Shown here: in pieces, positions 13,301 to 24,677 of the stretch | How the letters are laid out: every line of letters starts with the position of its first letter | Position numbering within the stretch: position 1 is the first letter of the stretch | NCBI GenBank assembly: GCA_036874045.1 | Contig: CM072341.1 | Coordinates: 16,690,501 to 16,754,500 of the forward strand | DNA: 64,000 nt | Origin: Cymodocea nodosa | Lineage: Eukaryota > Streptophyta > Magnoliopsida > Alismatales > Cymodoceaceae | Direction: 5' to 3' | The notes under the pieces: model-generated | The model's input: only the letters and a program-made list of their open reading frames with translations | Told to the model about the DNA's origin: nothing | The model's database searches: none | Position numbers and translations under genes: made by a program

Positions 13301-16300
13301 GTTATCATCTCGGTTTGCCATTTTGCAAGGTTTGTCTTAGCTACTAATTGGTCTCTTGTGATTACCGGATTTGAGAAATGGTTGAGTGGTTGGGTAGGTT
13401 GATTTCTACCTATGGACGGTGTAATCATTAAAAATCCTACTCAATTGTACATGTGATATAATTCAGCTGACAATCCAAATTGATGGAATATGAAAAGAAT
13501 TAATTGAATATATGAAAAACCCACAAACCAAATTAGATGGCTAGAGGCTGTCAAGGTAAGTCTAGGTGGAGGTTGTGGAATGAAATTCCTCATGTATTTG
13601 GTGGCAGCACTGGTTAGAAAGGAACAACAGGATTTTCCAAGACTTGGTACATGATGATGACTACTTCATATTGATGGTGGTTAGTGTGGCTGAATGGACA
13701 ATCTTGGCATGTGGGTGCTGTGATGTTGGCTGCTGACGTACTGGCGGGGTTTCAAATCCTTGTCACCTCATGATTTGATCCTGGGAGAGCCAGTTTATTA
13801 GGTGGCTACTGTTTGTCTTTTTGTCTTTTTCTTATCCTTTTTTTTCCTGCTTTTATCTCGGAAACCCTGCCTTGTTTTGGTTAGTTTTGTTTTTAGTTTG
13901 CCTATGACTTGTGTAGGTCTCTCCTTTTTACTTGATTTTAATATATCTCTAATTGCCACTTAAAAAAATATGGAGTTGTCACCTAGTCTATTGTGGTACA
14001 CCATAAAAATTGTGGGAAACATGTAAATTAATGACACTGGACATAATAATGGATAAGGCGACACAGTTATTAAGGTGCCAAGATACTCAGGTTGTAAAGC
14101 TTAGGCACCCATTTAATCTATTTTTAAGCATATGTTATATATATATTTACGTATTTAATAATAATAATTATGTATAGTTTTAACTCTGTTATTTCGTAAA
14201 TAACATTCAAATATGTAAATAATCCTAAAATAACATCAAAATATGAGATGTAATGATACCAATATGTATATAACAAGTTGGGTTCAGGTTAAGGTTAGAT
14301 GAATTAGGTTGTAAACAAGTTGAACCTGAATCCAACATGTTGACTCATTTTGCCACCTGTACTCTGGTCATGAAGTCAGTGCAAAAAAGGAAGTAAAAGG
14401 GACAAGTGCTATTTTGTTTCTGTATGACTCTAGGCTTGAAATGATTTGATGAGTATTAATGCACTTTTTATTTGGATCTTATCTTAATAATACTTATATA
14501 TTTCAATGCTATTTGCAAATTAATATAGTAAGTATACATGATTACTATTAAAAATTTAATATATACGTAAAAATAAAAATTATATGTACTTATCTGGGTG
14601 CCTAGGCACTCATGATGCCTTTGTTTACTACCTGAGCTATGAAGAACAATAGTTCACAAACAATTTAGCTGACACCAACAATAGGAATTGTCTTGTTCGT
14701 AAGAACTCTGGTAGCAAAAAACGAAAAGATTGGAAATGGAAACTGTGCCACTAAGAAATTGCAGCCTTTCAAATATGAGCTGGCCAATTTATGGTTATTA
14801 CATGAAATTATTTGCAAAAAAAAATGGACATATATGTGGAGTGGGATGTTTGCAGGTGTTTCTTTTGTTGGGGAAGGTGTGGTAATCCATTCTGCAATTT
14901 TAGATTAGGCCTAATCATCAATCAGCCTTGATTACTATTTCATGTTTGAAATTGATTTCATGATTAATTTTTTAAATATATAATACAAAACGTGAATCTT
15001 TTCTTGGTCATCATATAAATGCAACTATGATTATCAAATCTGTCAATAACGTCATGAAGTGGACCAAGTGAATTAACGTTCAGCAGTGGTTCAACTATGT
15101 TAACCTGTTAAATGTTTTTTGTCTTAGTGATTAGTGGTTGTTTGGGCCATTAGTCCTGTCACAGTTTAACCAGTTGTGATCATGCCTTTGTTTTCAAATT
15201 TCCAAATATTATTTCTTTGGGAGTTATCATTACTTGGATGAATGTTTGATGTTTAATTGTTAAAGTTGGCATTCTGAATATGCAGGGGAGTACAAATTTG
15301 GAGTCTATCCAGATAATAAAGAAAGCCGGTGGATCATTGAAGGATTCTTTTCTTGATGAAGGGTAGTTTTCGTATGTTGAGTTTTCTAATATACCGTAGA
15401 TCTTATCCTTTGAATTATTTACTTTATAAATCATGATTTTCCATTAATGGCCAGTCAACTCTGTTGATTTACTTGTGTTGTCAGTTCTGCAATGTTACTG
15501 TTTTGTTTAGAATTTGCATTTCATGCAGCAAGTTTAATGTGAAATGACTAGTTTGCTTATTTTTCTACTTTGGTAAATAAATTGTCAATGTCACAGATTA
15601 ATCACAATTTATGTTACATGGTTCCTGGTTTTACTTCATGGTCAGCCTATTGCCCAGTGTTGAAGCATCTCGACGTCCTGTTTTCCATCCATTATGATTT
15701 TTGTTATGTTTGTTGAATGATGAGGGAGCCTTGGTGCAATAGTATGACTACTCCATTGTGATTTATAGGTTAAGGATTTTAATATGTGGGATAAACCCTT
15801 CTAATCCTCTCGTTAGTGGCAACTTCGACAATATGGTTTTTACCTTTTATGTTTATTGAATGATATGAAGTTTCTTTACTTGACATGTGTTTGCATTTGT
15901 TTGAGAGCTTCTTTAAATTTTGAACAATTTGAGGCATTCTCCTTCATTGGGTTTGATGCTTGATAAACTGGGTACATTAAATTGCGTTTTCTAATTGTAG
16001 ATTTTATTTATGGCTTTCATATTTGTGTGTCTTCCACAAGGCATTTTATTCATCAAAAATCTTGGGTATTCATTTAAAAATTTTCTTGTTTTCCTGTAGA
16101 TTTATTCTTGATAAGAAGATAGGCATTGGTCAACCTAGACGTATAGAAAATGCCAATATATTGGTGGCAAATACTGCCATGGACACTGACAAAGTCAAGA
16201 TTTATGGAGCTCGCGTACGTGTTGATTCAATGTCTAGAGTTGCACAGATTGAGGCTGCAGAAAAGGAGAAGATGAAAGAGAAAGTACATAAGATAATTGC

Positions 16301-19300
16301 TCATGGGATTAACTGCTTTGTTAATCGTCAGTTAATCTACAACTTTCCCGAGGAATTATTTGCTGATGCTGGCATACTTGCTATTGAGCATGCTGACTTT
16401 GATGGAATCGAGAGGCTTGCATTAGTAACTGGTGGTGAAATTGCGTCAACCTTTGATAATCCAGAGTCAGTGAAACTTGGTCATTGCAAGTTAATTGAAG
16501 AAATAATGATTGGTGAGGATAAGTTGATTCACTTTTCTGGAGTTGAAATGGGTCAGGCATGCACAATTGTTCTGAGAGGTGCTAGGTATGCTCTATTTGC
16601 TGTGTTTTGGTCTGTTAATCCATTTTTCTGAATTTACCAATTGAGCGTACTCCATGTTAGGCATTCCTTATGAAATAAATTATTTACTTTGGATACAAAA
16701 TCTAATATAGATTCATGTCTTTTTTATTAATCATAAATTTTATCTCAGCAGTATTCAAATTTTATTTAATTTTCAGAAAAAGGCTGCAACCATCTGAAAG
16801 TGTTTCATCAAAAAGGACATGGAAAAAACATATAAACTTGAAACCTTGAAAATTACACAAAGTTCATAGAAGTTCAAATCTTCGATGCAATGCTAAAACG
16901 TATTTCTTAAAAGCTCTCTATAATTTGATACTAAATTAAAATGTCAGAATGTTAAAATTGACATCATTTCTGTCTACCCCTTGCCTAAGGCCAAATTGAT
17001 CCTCGTAGCGAGCATGTAGTAGAGCTTCCATGTGATATATTTAGAAATTTAGTTCTGAAAGATTAATGTTTTTAAAATTTTTAGTAAGGTTTGTTTTCAT
17101 TTGAACTAGTTTGTTCCTAAGACAATTAAAATGAAATGAACTGTTAGTGATCAACGACATGATAACATATAATCACTAGGAAACCACAAAAGGGCCATTA
17201 GAAGGTATCAAGAAGATGACACTAACGATAACAACCAATGCCTTTATGTGAAATGGCCATTAGAAGAATTTGGAAAAAATCCATTTGACGAAAATCATCA
17301 TATTCATGGAAATCTTGAGAGGCAAATGAAAAGGGAGAGTTTGGAGAGAAACTTGTTGAGGACTCGAGGTTTGGCTAATAGTAATAATAGTGGGCAATTG
17401 ATTTATTAATCAATTGAATATCCATTTGGATTTATGCTAGTTGGCTTAACAATCAAAGCTATTTATTTACTCAGCAAGTAATTTAAAAGTTTAGAATCAA
17501 GAAAAAAGAGCCTTCGTATGAGCAGTTGGTGGCTAGAATCTGTTTGTGTCTTTTTGTCGTATTCCTTGTACTTTTGTTTTTGTGTCTTTCTCTTTTCTTT
17601 AGCAGTTTTCTTTGTCATCTCATCTTATCCTCTTGATGAGCTATTTTTTTATACTCCTTTTGATTTTATAGTATTTTTTCCCTGTTTACTGCTCAAAAAA
17701 AAGAAAAAGAACCTCCATATGATATTCGTTGATTTAGAAAAGGCTTACAAGAGTACCCAAACACCGATTTGGTGGGTATTAGAATGAAATTAATATATCC
17801 TTTAATTGTACTGATATCATCATATGTATGATAAAACAGTAACTAATATTAAAACTATTAAATTTTTTTTCTCAATAAACTAGATTTATACCAAGGAGGA
17901 GTTTGTGCAACCAAAATTTGACAGAAGAGAATTCATTTTCCATCATATTCCGGTTGGGGCTTTTTGTGCACAGACAAAATTCATTTTCGACGGAAAATGA
18001 ATTCCATCTCCAGTTGAATTTTGGGAAAAAAATTTCCTAGGTCTTGAGTTCAAAATTCAAATATGCAGTAATGATTTTAACTAAGATCTTATTTTATTAT
18101 GGTAATATGATAATCTTATATTACAATTTCAACTAAGATCTACTTTTGAATTTTTTGATCTCAAGAATAATTATGGAATATATGGATGTAGATATATACT
18201 TATATTTTTGCATATATTTAGTTTTGATAAATGATATATACTTAATTAATTGATAAATGATATATAAATATCTAATTTTATAACATCTTAATTGATTAAT
18301 GTAAGTAATTAATTCATTGATTAATTACTTCAATTCATTAATTAAGAACTTCATTAAAAATCAACTTTATTTAATTCTCTTATATGTACAAATATTTGAA
18401 TTTCAATTTCTATTGTGAACATACACAAATACTTGAATTTTGAATTTTGTTTTCGTTAAATTCCGTTAAAATTCAAATTCTATCAGATACAATTCCCTGT
18501 GCACAAACAAACCTTAAGAATCAACTCTTAAGCTATTACCTTTTGTGTTAGTTATGACAAAATAGTTAAAGAAATTTAAGGAGATGTAACTTAATGTATG
18601 TAGCTTGTTGTTGACATAGTCTTAGTTGACGAAAATAATTTAGCTATTAATTCTAAATGATAATTATAAAAATATACTTTAGAATTCAAAGGATTTAGAT
18701 TAACTAGGACTAAGTTTCAATTTATAGAATGTGAGTTTATTAGTTGTAGGAACAACTGGTGAAAGCATAAAATTGAATGGTCATGAGATACCAAAAAAAA
18801 GAAATAGGATTTATGATAAGGAACAATTGAGAATTTAGTGTATACCTTTCACAGAATTAAAGTCGAATAGACAAAATAGAGGCATGAATGCATTGAGATT
18901 GTTATGTAATAAGAGTACCCTTAGAATTAAAAGTAAAATTTTATAGAATATCTATTGACCTAGCTATCCTTTATGATGCGTGATGTTGAGTTGTTAAACA
19001 CAAACATGGGAAAAAAGTGCAACAGAAATGAAAATTATGAGTGATAATGGTATAAGATATAGTGAATGATTTCATCTAAAATAGGGGAGTTGTACCTATT
19101 GAGAATAAAATAAGAAAGTCTTCTTAATTTGGTCATGTTCATAGAAGACTTACATATGCATCTATGAGAAGGAGAGAATAATTAAGTTAGGAGAGATTGA
19201 ATAAGGTGAAAAAAGATACAAAATTACTTGGTTACAAATAAGGAAATGATTAAAATTGCATCAGTTAAAGGATTTAGAAATGAATAGAAGTAAATGATAG

Positions 19301-20106
19301 GATTCATATGGTTGGCTTCACATTGTTGGATTATATGGCATCGCTTGTGATTTTTGACTTTTTGTTATGAACTATCAAGTGAACACAAATAAATGGTGGC
19401 CTATGATGTATATACCTATTAGTTTAGCAATCCAAGATTGATGTTCCTCTTATTATAAACATATATTCCATCAGTTTCATGTTGTATCCTGTTCAAACTA
19501 TGATGTCTTATTATTTCTTGTGTATTGTTCTGGTTCCCAGTGTCCATGTGCTAGATGAAGCAGAAAGGTCGTTGCACGATGCTTTGTGTGTGTTGTCTCA
19601 GACTGTGAATGACTGCCGTGTTCTGTATGGTGGTGGCTGGCCTGAAATGGTAATGGCAAAAGCAGTTGATGATCTAGCACGGAAAACTCCTGGAAAGAAG
19701 TCTCATGCAATCGAGGCATTTTCTCGTGCTCTTCAGTCTATTCCAACAATCATAGCCGATAATGCAGGCCTTGATAGTGCAGAGCTGATCTCCCAACTTC
19801 GTGCTGAACATCATAAGGAGATGACAACTGCAGGCGTTGATGTTATATCTGGTGGAGTAAGTGCTGCTCGTTGATCCAATTCAGCCAATGTATTTTTGCA
19901 TGCAAATGCCAATTCTTAAGCTTTAATAAATCGAATAAGATTTATCTTTTGTAAAACAGGTAGGAGATATGGAGAAGCTTGGTATATCTGAATCTTTCAA
20001 GGTTAAACAGGCTGTTCTTCTTTCTGCCACGGAGGCTGCTGAAATGATACTGAGAGTTGATGAGATCATTACTTGCGCTCCTCGCAAAAGGGAGGACAGA
20101 ATGTGA
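4397..20106 (+). CDS. CCT2: T-complex protein 1 subunit beta (CCT chaperonin), 10 coding exons
   Basis: One of eight subunits of the cytosolic CCT/TRiC ring, which folds actin, tubulin and other proteins using ATP. In-phase exons are 4397-4453, 5184-5249, 5331-5442, 6298-6426, 9558-9629, 10797-10912, 15286-15362, 16100-16585, 19541-19856 and 19960-20106 (TGA). They join to 525 residues, one or two short of the usual CCT2 length. Group II chaperonin signatures are visible: TLGPKGMDKI near the N-terminus, VTNDGATIL, the ATPase motif VGDGTTSV, then VRVDSM and GGGWPEM in the later exons. The C-terminus [10 protein letters not shown] is typical of plant CCT2. Introns before the exons at 9558, 15286 and 19541 are 3.1, 4.4 and 3.0 kb and hold transposon debris. 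The odd point is the start: the first coding exon reads [19 protein letters not shown], where relatives have M-A-(I/V)-D-R-(I/V), and no initiator ATG joins in frame from the leader as sequenced. Identity is certain; the first residues are not. Confidence 0.95.
8190..8520 (-). mobile_element. possible LINE 3' tail remnant in CCT2 intron
   Basis: On the minus strand this stretch reads like the terminal untranslated part of a plant LINE: a T-rich tail with a string of the type 'ttaatgagttccatcttactcttctcaaaaaa'. There is no coding signature to confirm it. It lies in the 3.1 kb intron between the exons at 6298 and 9558. Confidence 0.3.
8589..8715. repeat. 44-bp tandem repeat, about three copies
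   Basis: The unit starts TATCCTATTACTTTTTATCA and ends GTGGGTGGGCAA. Copies start at 8589, 8633 and 8677. The first two are essentially identical; the third has lost a few bases and diverges after CTAAGTGGG. It is intronic. Confidence 0.85.
8780..9185 (+). mobile_element. LINE remnant (zf-RVT zinc-binding region)
   Basis: Translation in shifting frames gives LKVRAFV, then [12 protein letters not shown] and EHEQDDHLF, the pattern of the zinc-binding domain at the C-terminus of plant LINE reverse transcriptases. It is followed by an A/T-rich 3' tail ending near 9185. Stops and frameshifts interrupt it, so it is a dead fragment inside the CCT2 intron. Confidence 0.55.
11447..11884. mobile_element. 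MITE-like element, copy 1, in CCT2 intron
   Basis: The left end is rich in GGTGCCAAGGTGCC and GGGCACCTAGCTGGTGCC; the right end carries ACACCTTGGTGCCTAGGTGTCC, which is largely its inverse complement. Between them lies an AT-rich core (TTTAATAATAATT, CTCTATTATTTCTTAAATAA, ATAGCATCAAAATACGA). A second copy of core and ends lies 2.6 kb downstream in the same intron. No transposase is encoded; the superfamily is not assigned. Confidence 0.55.
13550..13960 (+). mobile_element. LINE C-terminal remnant in CCT2 intron
   Basis: The stretch around 13600-13700 translates to [16 protein letters not shown] and then VSVAEW, the signature tail of plant non-LTR retrotransposon ORF2 products. It is followed by a pyrimidine-rich 3' end and a short A-run near 13960. 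It is truncated at its 5' side. Confidence 0.6.
14070..14625. mobile_element. MITE-like element, copy 2, in CCT2 intron
   Basis: It begins TTAAGGTGCCAAGATACTCAG and ends near GGGTGCCTAGGCACTCATGATGCC, matching the ends of the element at 11447. The core shares TTTAATAATAATAATTATGTA, CTCTGTTATTTCGTAAATAAC and AACATCAAAATATGAGATG with that copy, in the same orientation. Confidence 0.5.
17690..17795 (+). mobile_element. LINE reverse-transcriptase scrap
   Basis: After an A-rich run, the frame reads [15 protein letters not shown], which matches the conserved (M)(V/I)FVDLEKAYD block of plant LINE reverse transcriptases. Only this block is recognisable. Confidence 0.5.
17954..18516. mobile_element. 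MITE-like element with imperfect terminal inverted repeats
   Basis: The left end GGGGCTTTTTGTGCACAGAC and the inverse of the right end (AAGGTTTGTTTGTGCACAGG) agree over the GTGCACAG core and its T-rich flank. The interior is AT-rich and contains repeated AACTAAGATCT. It lies in the CCT2 intron before the exon at 19541. A clear target-site duplication was not found. Confidence 0.4.
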
Positions 20107-22420
20107 GCCGTTATTGTCTTACAGTCCGGACTATTGCTTCTCTAAGATACCCATTTTTGTGTGCACTTGTAGGTCGGCTCTAAGTTAAACTCGTTGTATT
20201 TAAGCGAGAGGTTTCGATTATTGTCCAGACGTTTGTTGTACATTTAGATATTTTCGCTCACCCAGAGTTTTGGTAAAGAGTCCCAGGTGCAATTCATATG
20301 GCTTGCTTATTTTGATCCGATTGATAATTGATATTATGAAAGCTTGAAACCTAAAACCTTCATGCCTTTGCCCTTTTTCCTGAGAAGGCTTTTTTAGCTC
20401 ATGCACGACAAGGTGATCTGCATTCGTCAAACATTGATGATATTCTTAAAAAAAAAATTACATGTGGATTCATATGTTGTCTTGTGTACATTTTGGAGTT
20501 GATACAGCTCCATATGCTCTTGGTATTGGATACAGATTGGACACTTCGGTTTAGAACTTGAATAACTTAATATTTGCATCATAATAATGTTTCAGTTTGT
20601 TTTCTTTTTGAAACGTATCATGTATTTCGAAGCACTTCAGCTTGTTTCCATGTTGAATTTTTCAAGGGTTCGAGCATCAGGCCCAGATTGTGGTGTGACT
20701 TTGCAACAAATTTTTGTTCTTAAGTAGTCATGTTGTTCTATTTGGTGTCTACGGTTTTATTTTTGGTGTTTACTTCAACGGGCCTAGTTTTGTAAGTGTT
20801 CTAAAAATAGTTTATTTTTAAAATTGAAATACCACTTTGCTGTTCATATCCATGGGAGCAAGACAGTGAAAAGGCACCTTCGTTCGTCCATGGGACGTCA
20901 TTCAGTTATTCTTTCTGACGTCAGAGTTTCGACGACGGTTTTTTTATAATGGTAGTATCTTTTGTGTTTTTCAATAATCAAAATTTACAGAAAATTACAA
21001 GTAGTATCATTGTGATTAATTAATTAAAATGTTAATTCACATGACTCATGTGCCGCCAAGAATAACTGACAGGGAAATTAGAAAAAACGTGGAGAGGGAT
21101 GGATGCATGATTTTTCCTTGAAGTTTTAAATTAATTCGAAGGAATATGACATGGACGTTTATCAGGGAAATAAATCGTCCGCTGTACAATTTGGTGATTA
21201 TGACATGGGCATTATTCCTTTTTCTTTAATTTTTAGAAAACGTTTGCATGGCTGTCTTTTTTGAAAGAATTCTAAAACTGGATTTCTTGGATATATAGGG
21301 TATGAATTTCACTAACGTATTATTTGATACAATCTCCGATCTATATCTATACATATACATGCACATGTGTATGTATGTATGTATTTATCAGAAGTCTGCA
21401 ACCGCAATATTGAATTAGAAAAAATAGCTTTTGATTCTTTTCGTAGGTTATATTATTTACGAACATAATCAAAGAAGATCATCCGATCGGCGAGTCTAAG
21501 GGAAGCAACACCGACGATTCTCGTCCACAGTGCGTGCGCATCACTCGTCTCATGCAGGGACAAGTATCTAACGGATGAAGGCGGCCGGCCAGGTTTTATT
21601 AAAAGAAAGCACCGGCCACCAGCCACCGGCCTCCCTATGTATGGTTCTCCACCGGGAGAAACACATGCCTAGCCTGTGCACCAACCTACCTACCATGGAT
21701 GGCGTCGGCTTGAGCTGGAATCTCGCGCGGCGGCGACAACACCGCAACATCGTCCAGCCATATATAATGGCCGTCAGTCATCGTGGGATACAATGAGCAA
21801 GCCTACCGCCTTATTTAATCAACGATGGGAATAAGCCAGGGTGTTCCTTCTTGTTGTGTACACATCTTGGGTGTCACTTGGAGAGTGCAGGTTCATGAGC
21901 ATACCTAGCCTGCACATGTGGTTGCATGTGCGTCGACGGTGGAGAACATGCATCCAGAGAAAACCTAAAAGCCTAACCTTCAACCATATCGTTTATGTGA
22001 GACTTTCTTTTAATACGCTCCTTTGTTTATAGTTTTTTATATTTTATACATCTATAAGCGACCGCAATGGAAATTGACTTTGATAATAAGTAAAAGTTTA
22101 ATTCAAAGGCTAAATCATGTATCCTTTTATATGGATGTAGTACCTTGTTTCAATACGACCATGCTTGCTGTCAAGGACATTAACAATGGGATAATGTAAT
22201 TGATTTTCTACTCGTAAACTTTTTTGATAATGGTTGTGTCTTTATTTGAATACTAAATCTATGATTTTTTTTGTACTTGCAACGTAGGAAATCTTGAATT
22301 TGAATTCAAACAAAAAATACTATTATCGTATAAAAAACTCCCTCGATCTCCATGCTTATCCTAGACTTCGAAGCACAACCATCGATCATTGCCATCGTCT
22401 GTTTTCATCCCAAGAAACAG
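20107..22420. other. CCT2 3' UTR and intergenic region
   Basis: The first few hundred bases are the likely 3' UTR of CCT2; an AATAA-type polyadenylation signal could be any of several. The remainder contains no supportable gene. A GC-rich patch at 21480-21800 has short open frames on both strands without recognisable content. The last part is the likely promoter of the HLH gene. Confidence 0.55.
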
Positions 22421-22430
22421 TATATATATA
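22421..22430 (+). promoter_or_regulatory. TATA box of the HLH gene
   Basis: TATATATATA lies 73-82 bases upstream of the ATG at 22503, a suitable distance for a short leader. No other core promoter element stands out. Confidence 0.5.
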
Positions 22431-22502
22431 CGAGTACAAGCAGGCACTGATCACAGTCTTGTGTGCATGGGCTTCACTTGTGTTTGTTAACTAGCCTTGA
22501 GG

Positions 22503-22754
22503 ATGAGAAGCAGATCTAGGCCTGGATGCAAGGGAAGGATCCGACAGAGAGTGATGGAAGGCGAGGTCCGGAGACACGCGAGAGCCCTGCAGAAGCTCCT
22601 CCCTTCTGGGGAGGAGGAGCCCATGGGGCAGCTGGATGGTCTTCTCCAGGAGGCTGCTGATTACATCAAGTTCTTGGAGGTGCAGGTGAAGGTCATGAAG
22701 GTCATGGTCAGGGTGTGTGAGGAGAGTCTTGTCACTCATGATGATGATTCGTAA
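22503..22754 (+). CDS. atypical HLH protein, UPBEAT1-like
   Basis: A single-exon gene for 83 residues. The ATG at 22503 is the first in frame. After an Arg-rich start (MRSRSRPGCKGRIRQR) comes one helix-loop-helix: helix 1 about residues 18-34, a loop with a Glu run, and helix 2 with MGQLDGLLQEAADYIKFLEV, followed by QVKVMKVMV. The helix 2 block closely follows the plant UPBEAT1 type (LDGL-x-(Q)-x-ADYI-x-x-LE-x-(Q/K)VKVM). The basic segment lacks the His-Glu-Arg contacts of E-box binders. In that family such proteins act as transcriptional regulators through other partners; Arabidopsis UPB1 represses peroxidase genes at the root transition zone. Whether this one shares that target is inference. 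IBH1- or PAR-type proteins are the alternatives. Confidence 0.8.
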   Translation: MRSRSRPGCKGRIRQRVMEGEVRRHARALQKLLPSGEEEPMGQLDGLLQEAADYIKFLEVQVKVMKVMVRVCEESLVTHDDDS

Positions 22755-22779
22755 GGAAGAAGAGCAGTAGGCGGTACAT

Positions 22780-22780
22780 A

Positions 22781-22844
<64 letters not shown>

Positions 22845-22863
22845 TGTTGTTGTTGTTGTTGTT
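22780..22863 (+). repeat. trinucleotide microsatellite in HLH 3' UTR
   Basis: About twenty TAG units are followed directly by a run of TTG units, starting some 26 bases after the HLH stop codon. A compound SSR like this usually varies in length between individuals. On the opposite strand it creates a spurious poly-Thr reading frame. Confidence 0.9.
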
Positions 22864-22869
22864 CTTGAG

Positions 22870-24670
22870 AGGGTGTTTCTTGCTAAGTTTTCATGTTTTG
22901 AATATGTATTGCATGATGCAGGGAATTTAATATATATGTACGCATGTTGATGTCTAATTATCTGCAAGATGTAGTTTATTAATTTCACCACGCATGCATG
23001 TCCACAATGAAGTCTTTCATTGTTGGATGTGCTAGTGCCTGAGGGTTTTGATTACTGTCTTTTAAATTTGAACTTGTTATATGAGATTTTAATTCGATGA
23101 TTAGATGAGAGATATCTTCCCACTCGAATATTGAAGCGTAAAGCAATTGGGTGATATTAGAATCGAAGTACTAAGAAGGAGGGATTTTTGACAGACCAAA
23201 CAATCAGTGTGCCAATGTTGCCACATGTTTATGCTCCTTTGCTATTATTTAATTAAGGGAGGTTGCTTATGAGGGATGGAGTGGTTAAGCTATTTTAGTC
23301 ACCTAGCTTATGCATGTTGATGATTCTAGATTTTACGCATTATTATTTTTATGATCTACAAAACTCATGTGTGCATTATTTCTTTGTCACGATTTATTGC
23401 ATAATTCTTGCAAGTCCCAATTGAATTATGTCCAGTATGCATGCATGAATAATTTGAAGCATGATGACAAGAAGGAGAAGATAATGCAAACTCAGAGACT
23501 TTGGACACTTCAACAACCACGGATTAACTTCAAGAAAAACTATGAATTTCATGAAATCATGCACTATGGGATGAGTGCATTGATAATGAGAGAGACATAC
23601 CAATTAATTTAGGCGTAATGAAATTGGTCTTTACCAAGGTCAAAGGATTTTTTGATGGAAGATGATTGTATCGGTATGTTTCATTCTTTTGACCATCAGG
23701 AGCATCGCTGACACACCACTAGCAGATCAACATTTTGATCACCTAGTTGTTGGGAATAATCTACTTAGCCGCTGATGGAATTCTTCCTTGAGTCAATTGG
23801 TCATGAAACACCTCCTATTGAGTAACAATCAGTAATTTTAACTAGTGAATTGAATTGTCTTTCTCATATTTTACGTATGTATGTTATTTTGAATTCTTAA
23901 AATTTACACCTTTAAAATCAATTAAGAGACATGCTTAAGTGGCTTATCCCTTATTATACTAAAAGTTACAAATAGTAATATAGTGTAGATATAGACAAGA
24001 CTGATCTACTTATGTGGATGTAAATTGGGTAGAATTCAATTGTATCAGTTGTACCATTGACCAGTTCAACACAATTTTTTAAGGTGATGTTGGTACAACC
24101 TGGTATAAATACATAGGTTAATATAATATGGTTGAACTTTTTGTAAATTTGGTAAGTTAAGATCACTTTATAGTGAACAGTATATTATTTTGCAGAAATA
24201 ATACATTATTTTTCTAAATTCGACATACTAAACATAAGTTCAATATATCAAAATTATGATAAAAAAAATTTGTTTGATTTCTAACATATTGTTTCTCAAT
24301 TTGAATACTTTGAATCTACAATTCAATATATTACAAAACGACAGCATCTAGTACAATTAATTTGTACCATTAATCCACACGACATGAATAAGCTACGGAC
24401 TTAAATTATGTTTGAGTTATCTTCTTTTGCCCTTCGCACAAGTCGTACACAGGTGTACAATGTACTTAAACACTAAATAGATAAATTTCAACTTGTTTAA
24501 TAAAAATATTCAAGTCTAACTAATTTTTAAGATAATAAATGGTAACCAATTACCCGGTTTGGTCGAGGATCCGTTTACCGGAAGCCCTACCTGGCCTGTG
24601 CGCAGGTGGAGACCGAAAGCAGTCGTACCTCAGCCAGCACGGCCGATCTTCCATCTGTGCGAGAATAACA
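22870..24670. other. intergenic region between HLH gene and prefoldin gene
   Basis: No gene is supported. Short frames at 23367-23612 (both strands) have no recognisable content. The last 130 bases are GC-richer and form the 5' leader of the prefoldin gene. Confidence 0.55.
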
Positions 24671-24677
24671 GGCGAGG

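Noticed and set aside
21568-21796. Overlapping frames on both strands in a GC-rich patch
   Set aside because: Neither strand shows known protein content or splice partners; open frames on both strands are expected in GC-rich noncoding DNA.
22491-22991. Minus-strand frame of 166 codons with a long Thr run
   Set aside because: It is the antisense of the HLH gene and its TAG microsatellite; the Thr run comes only from the repeat.
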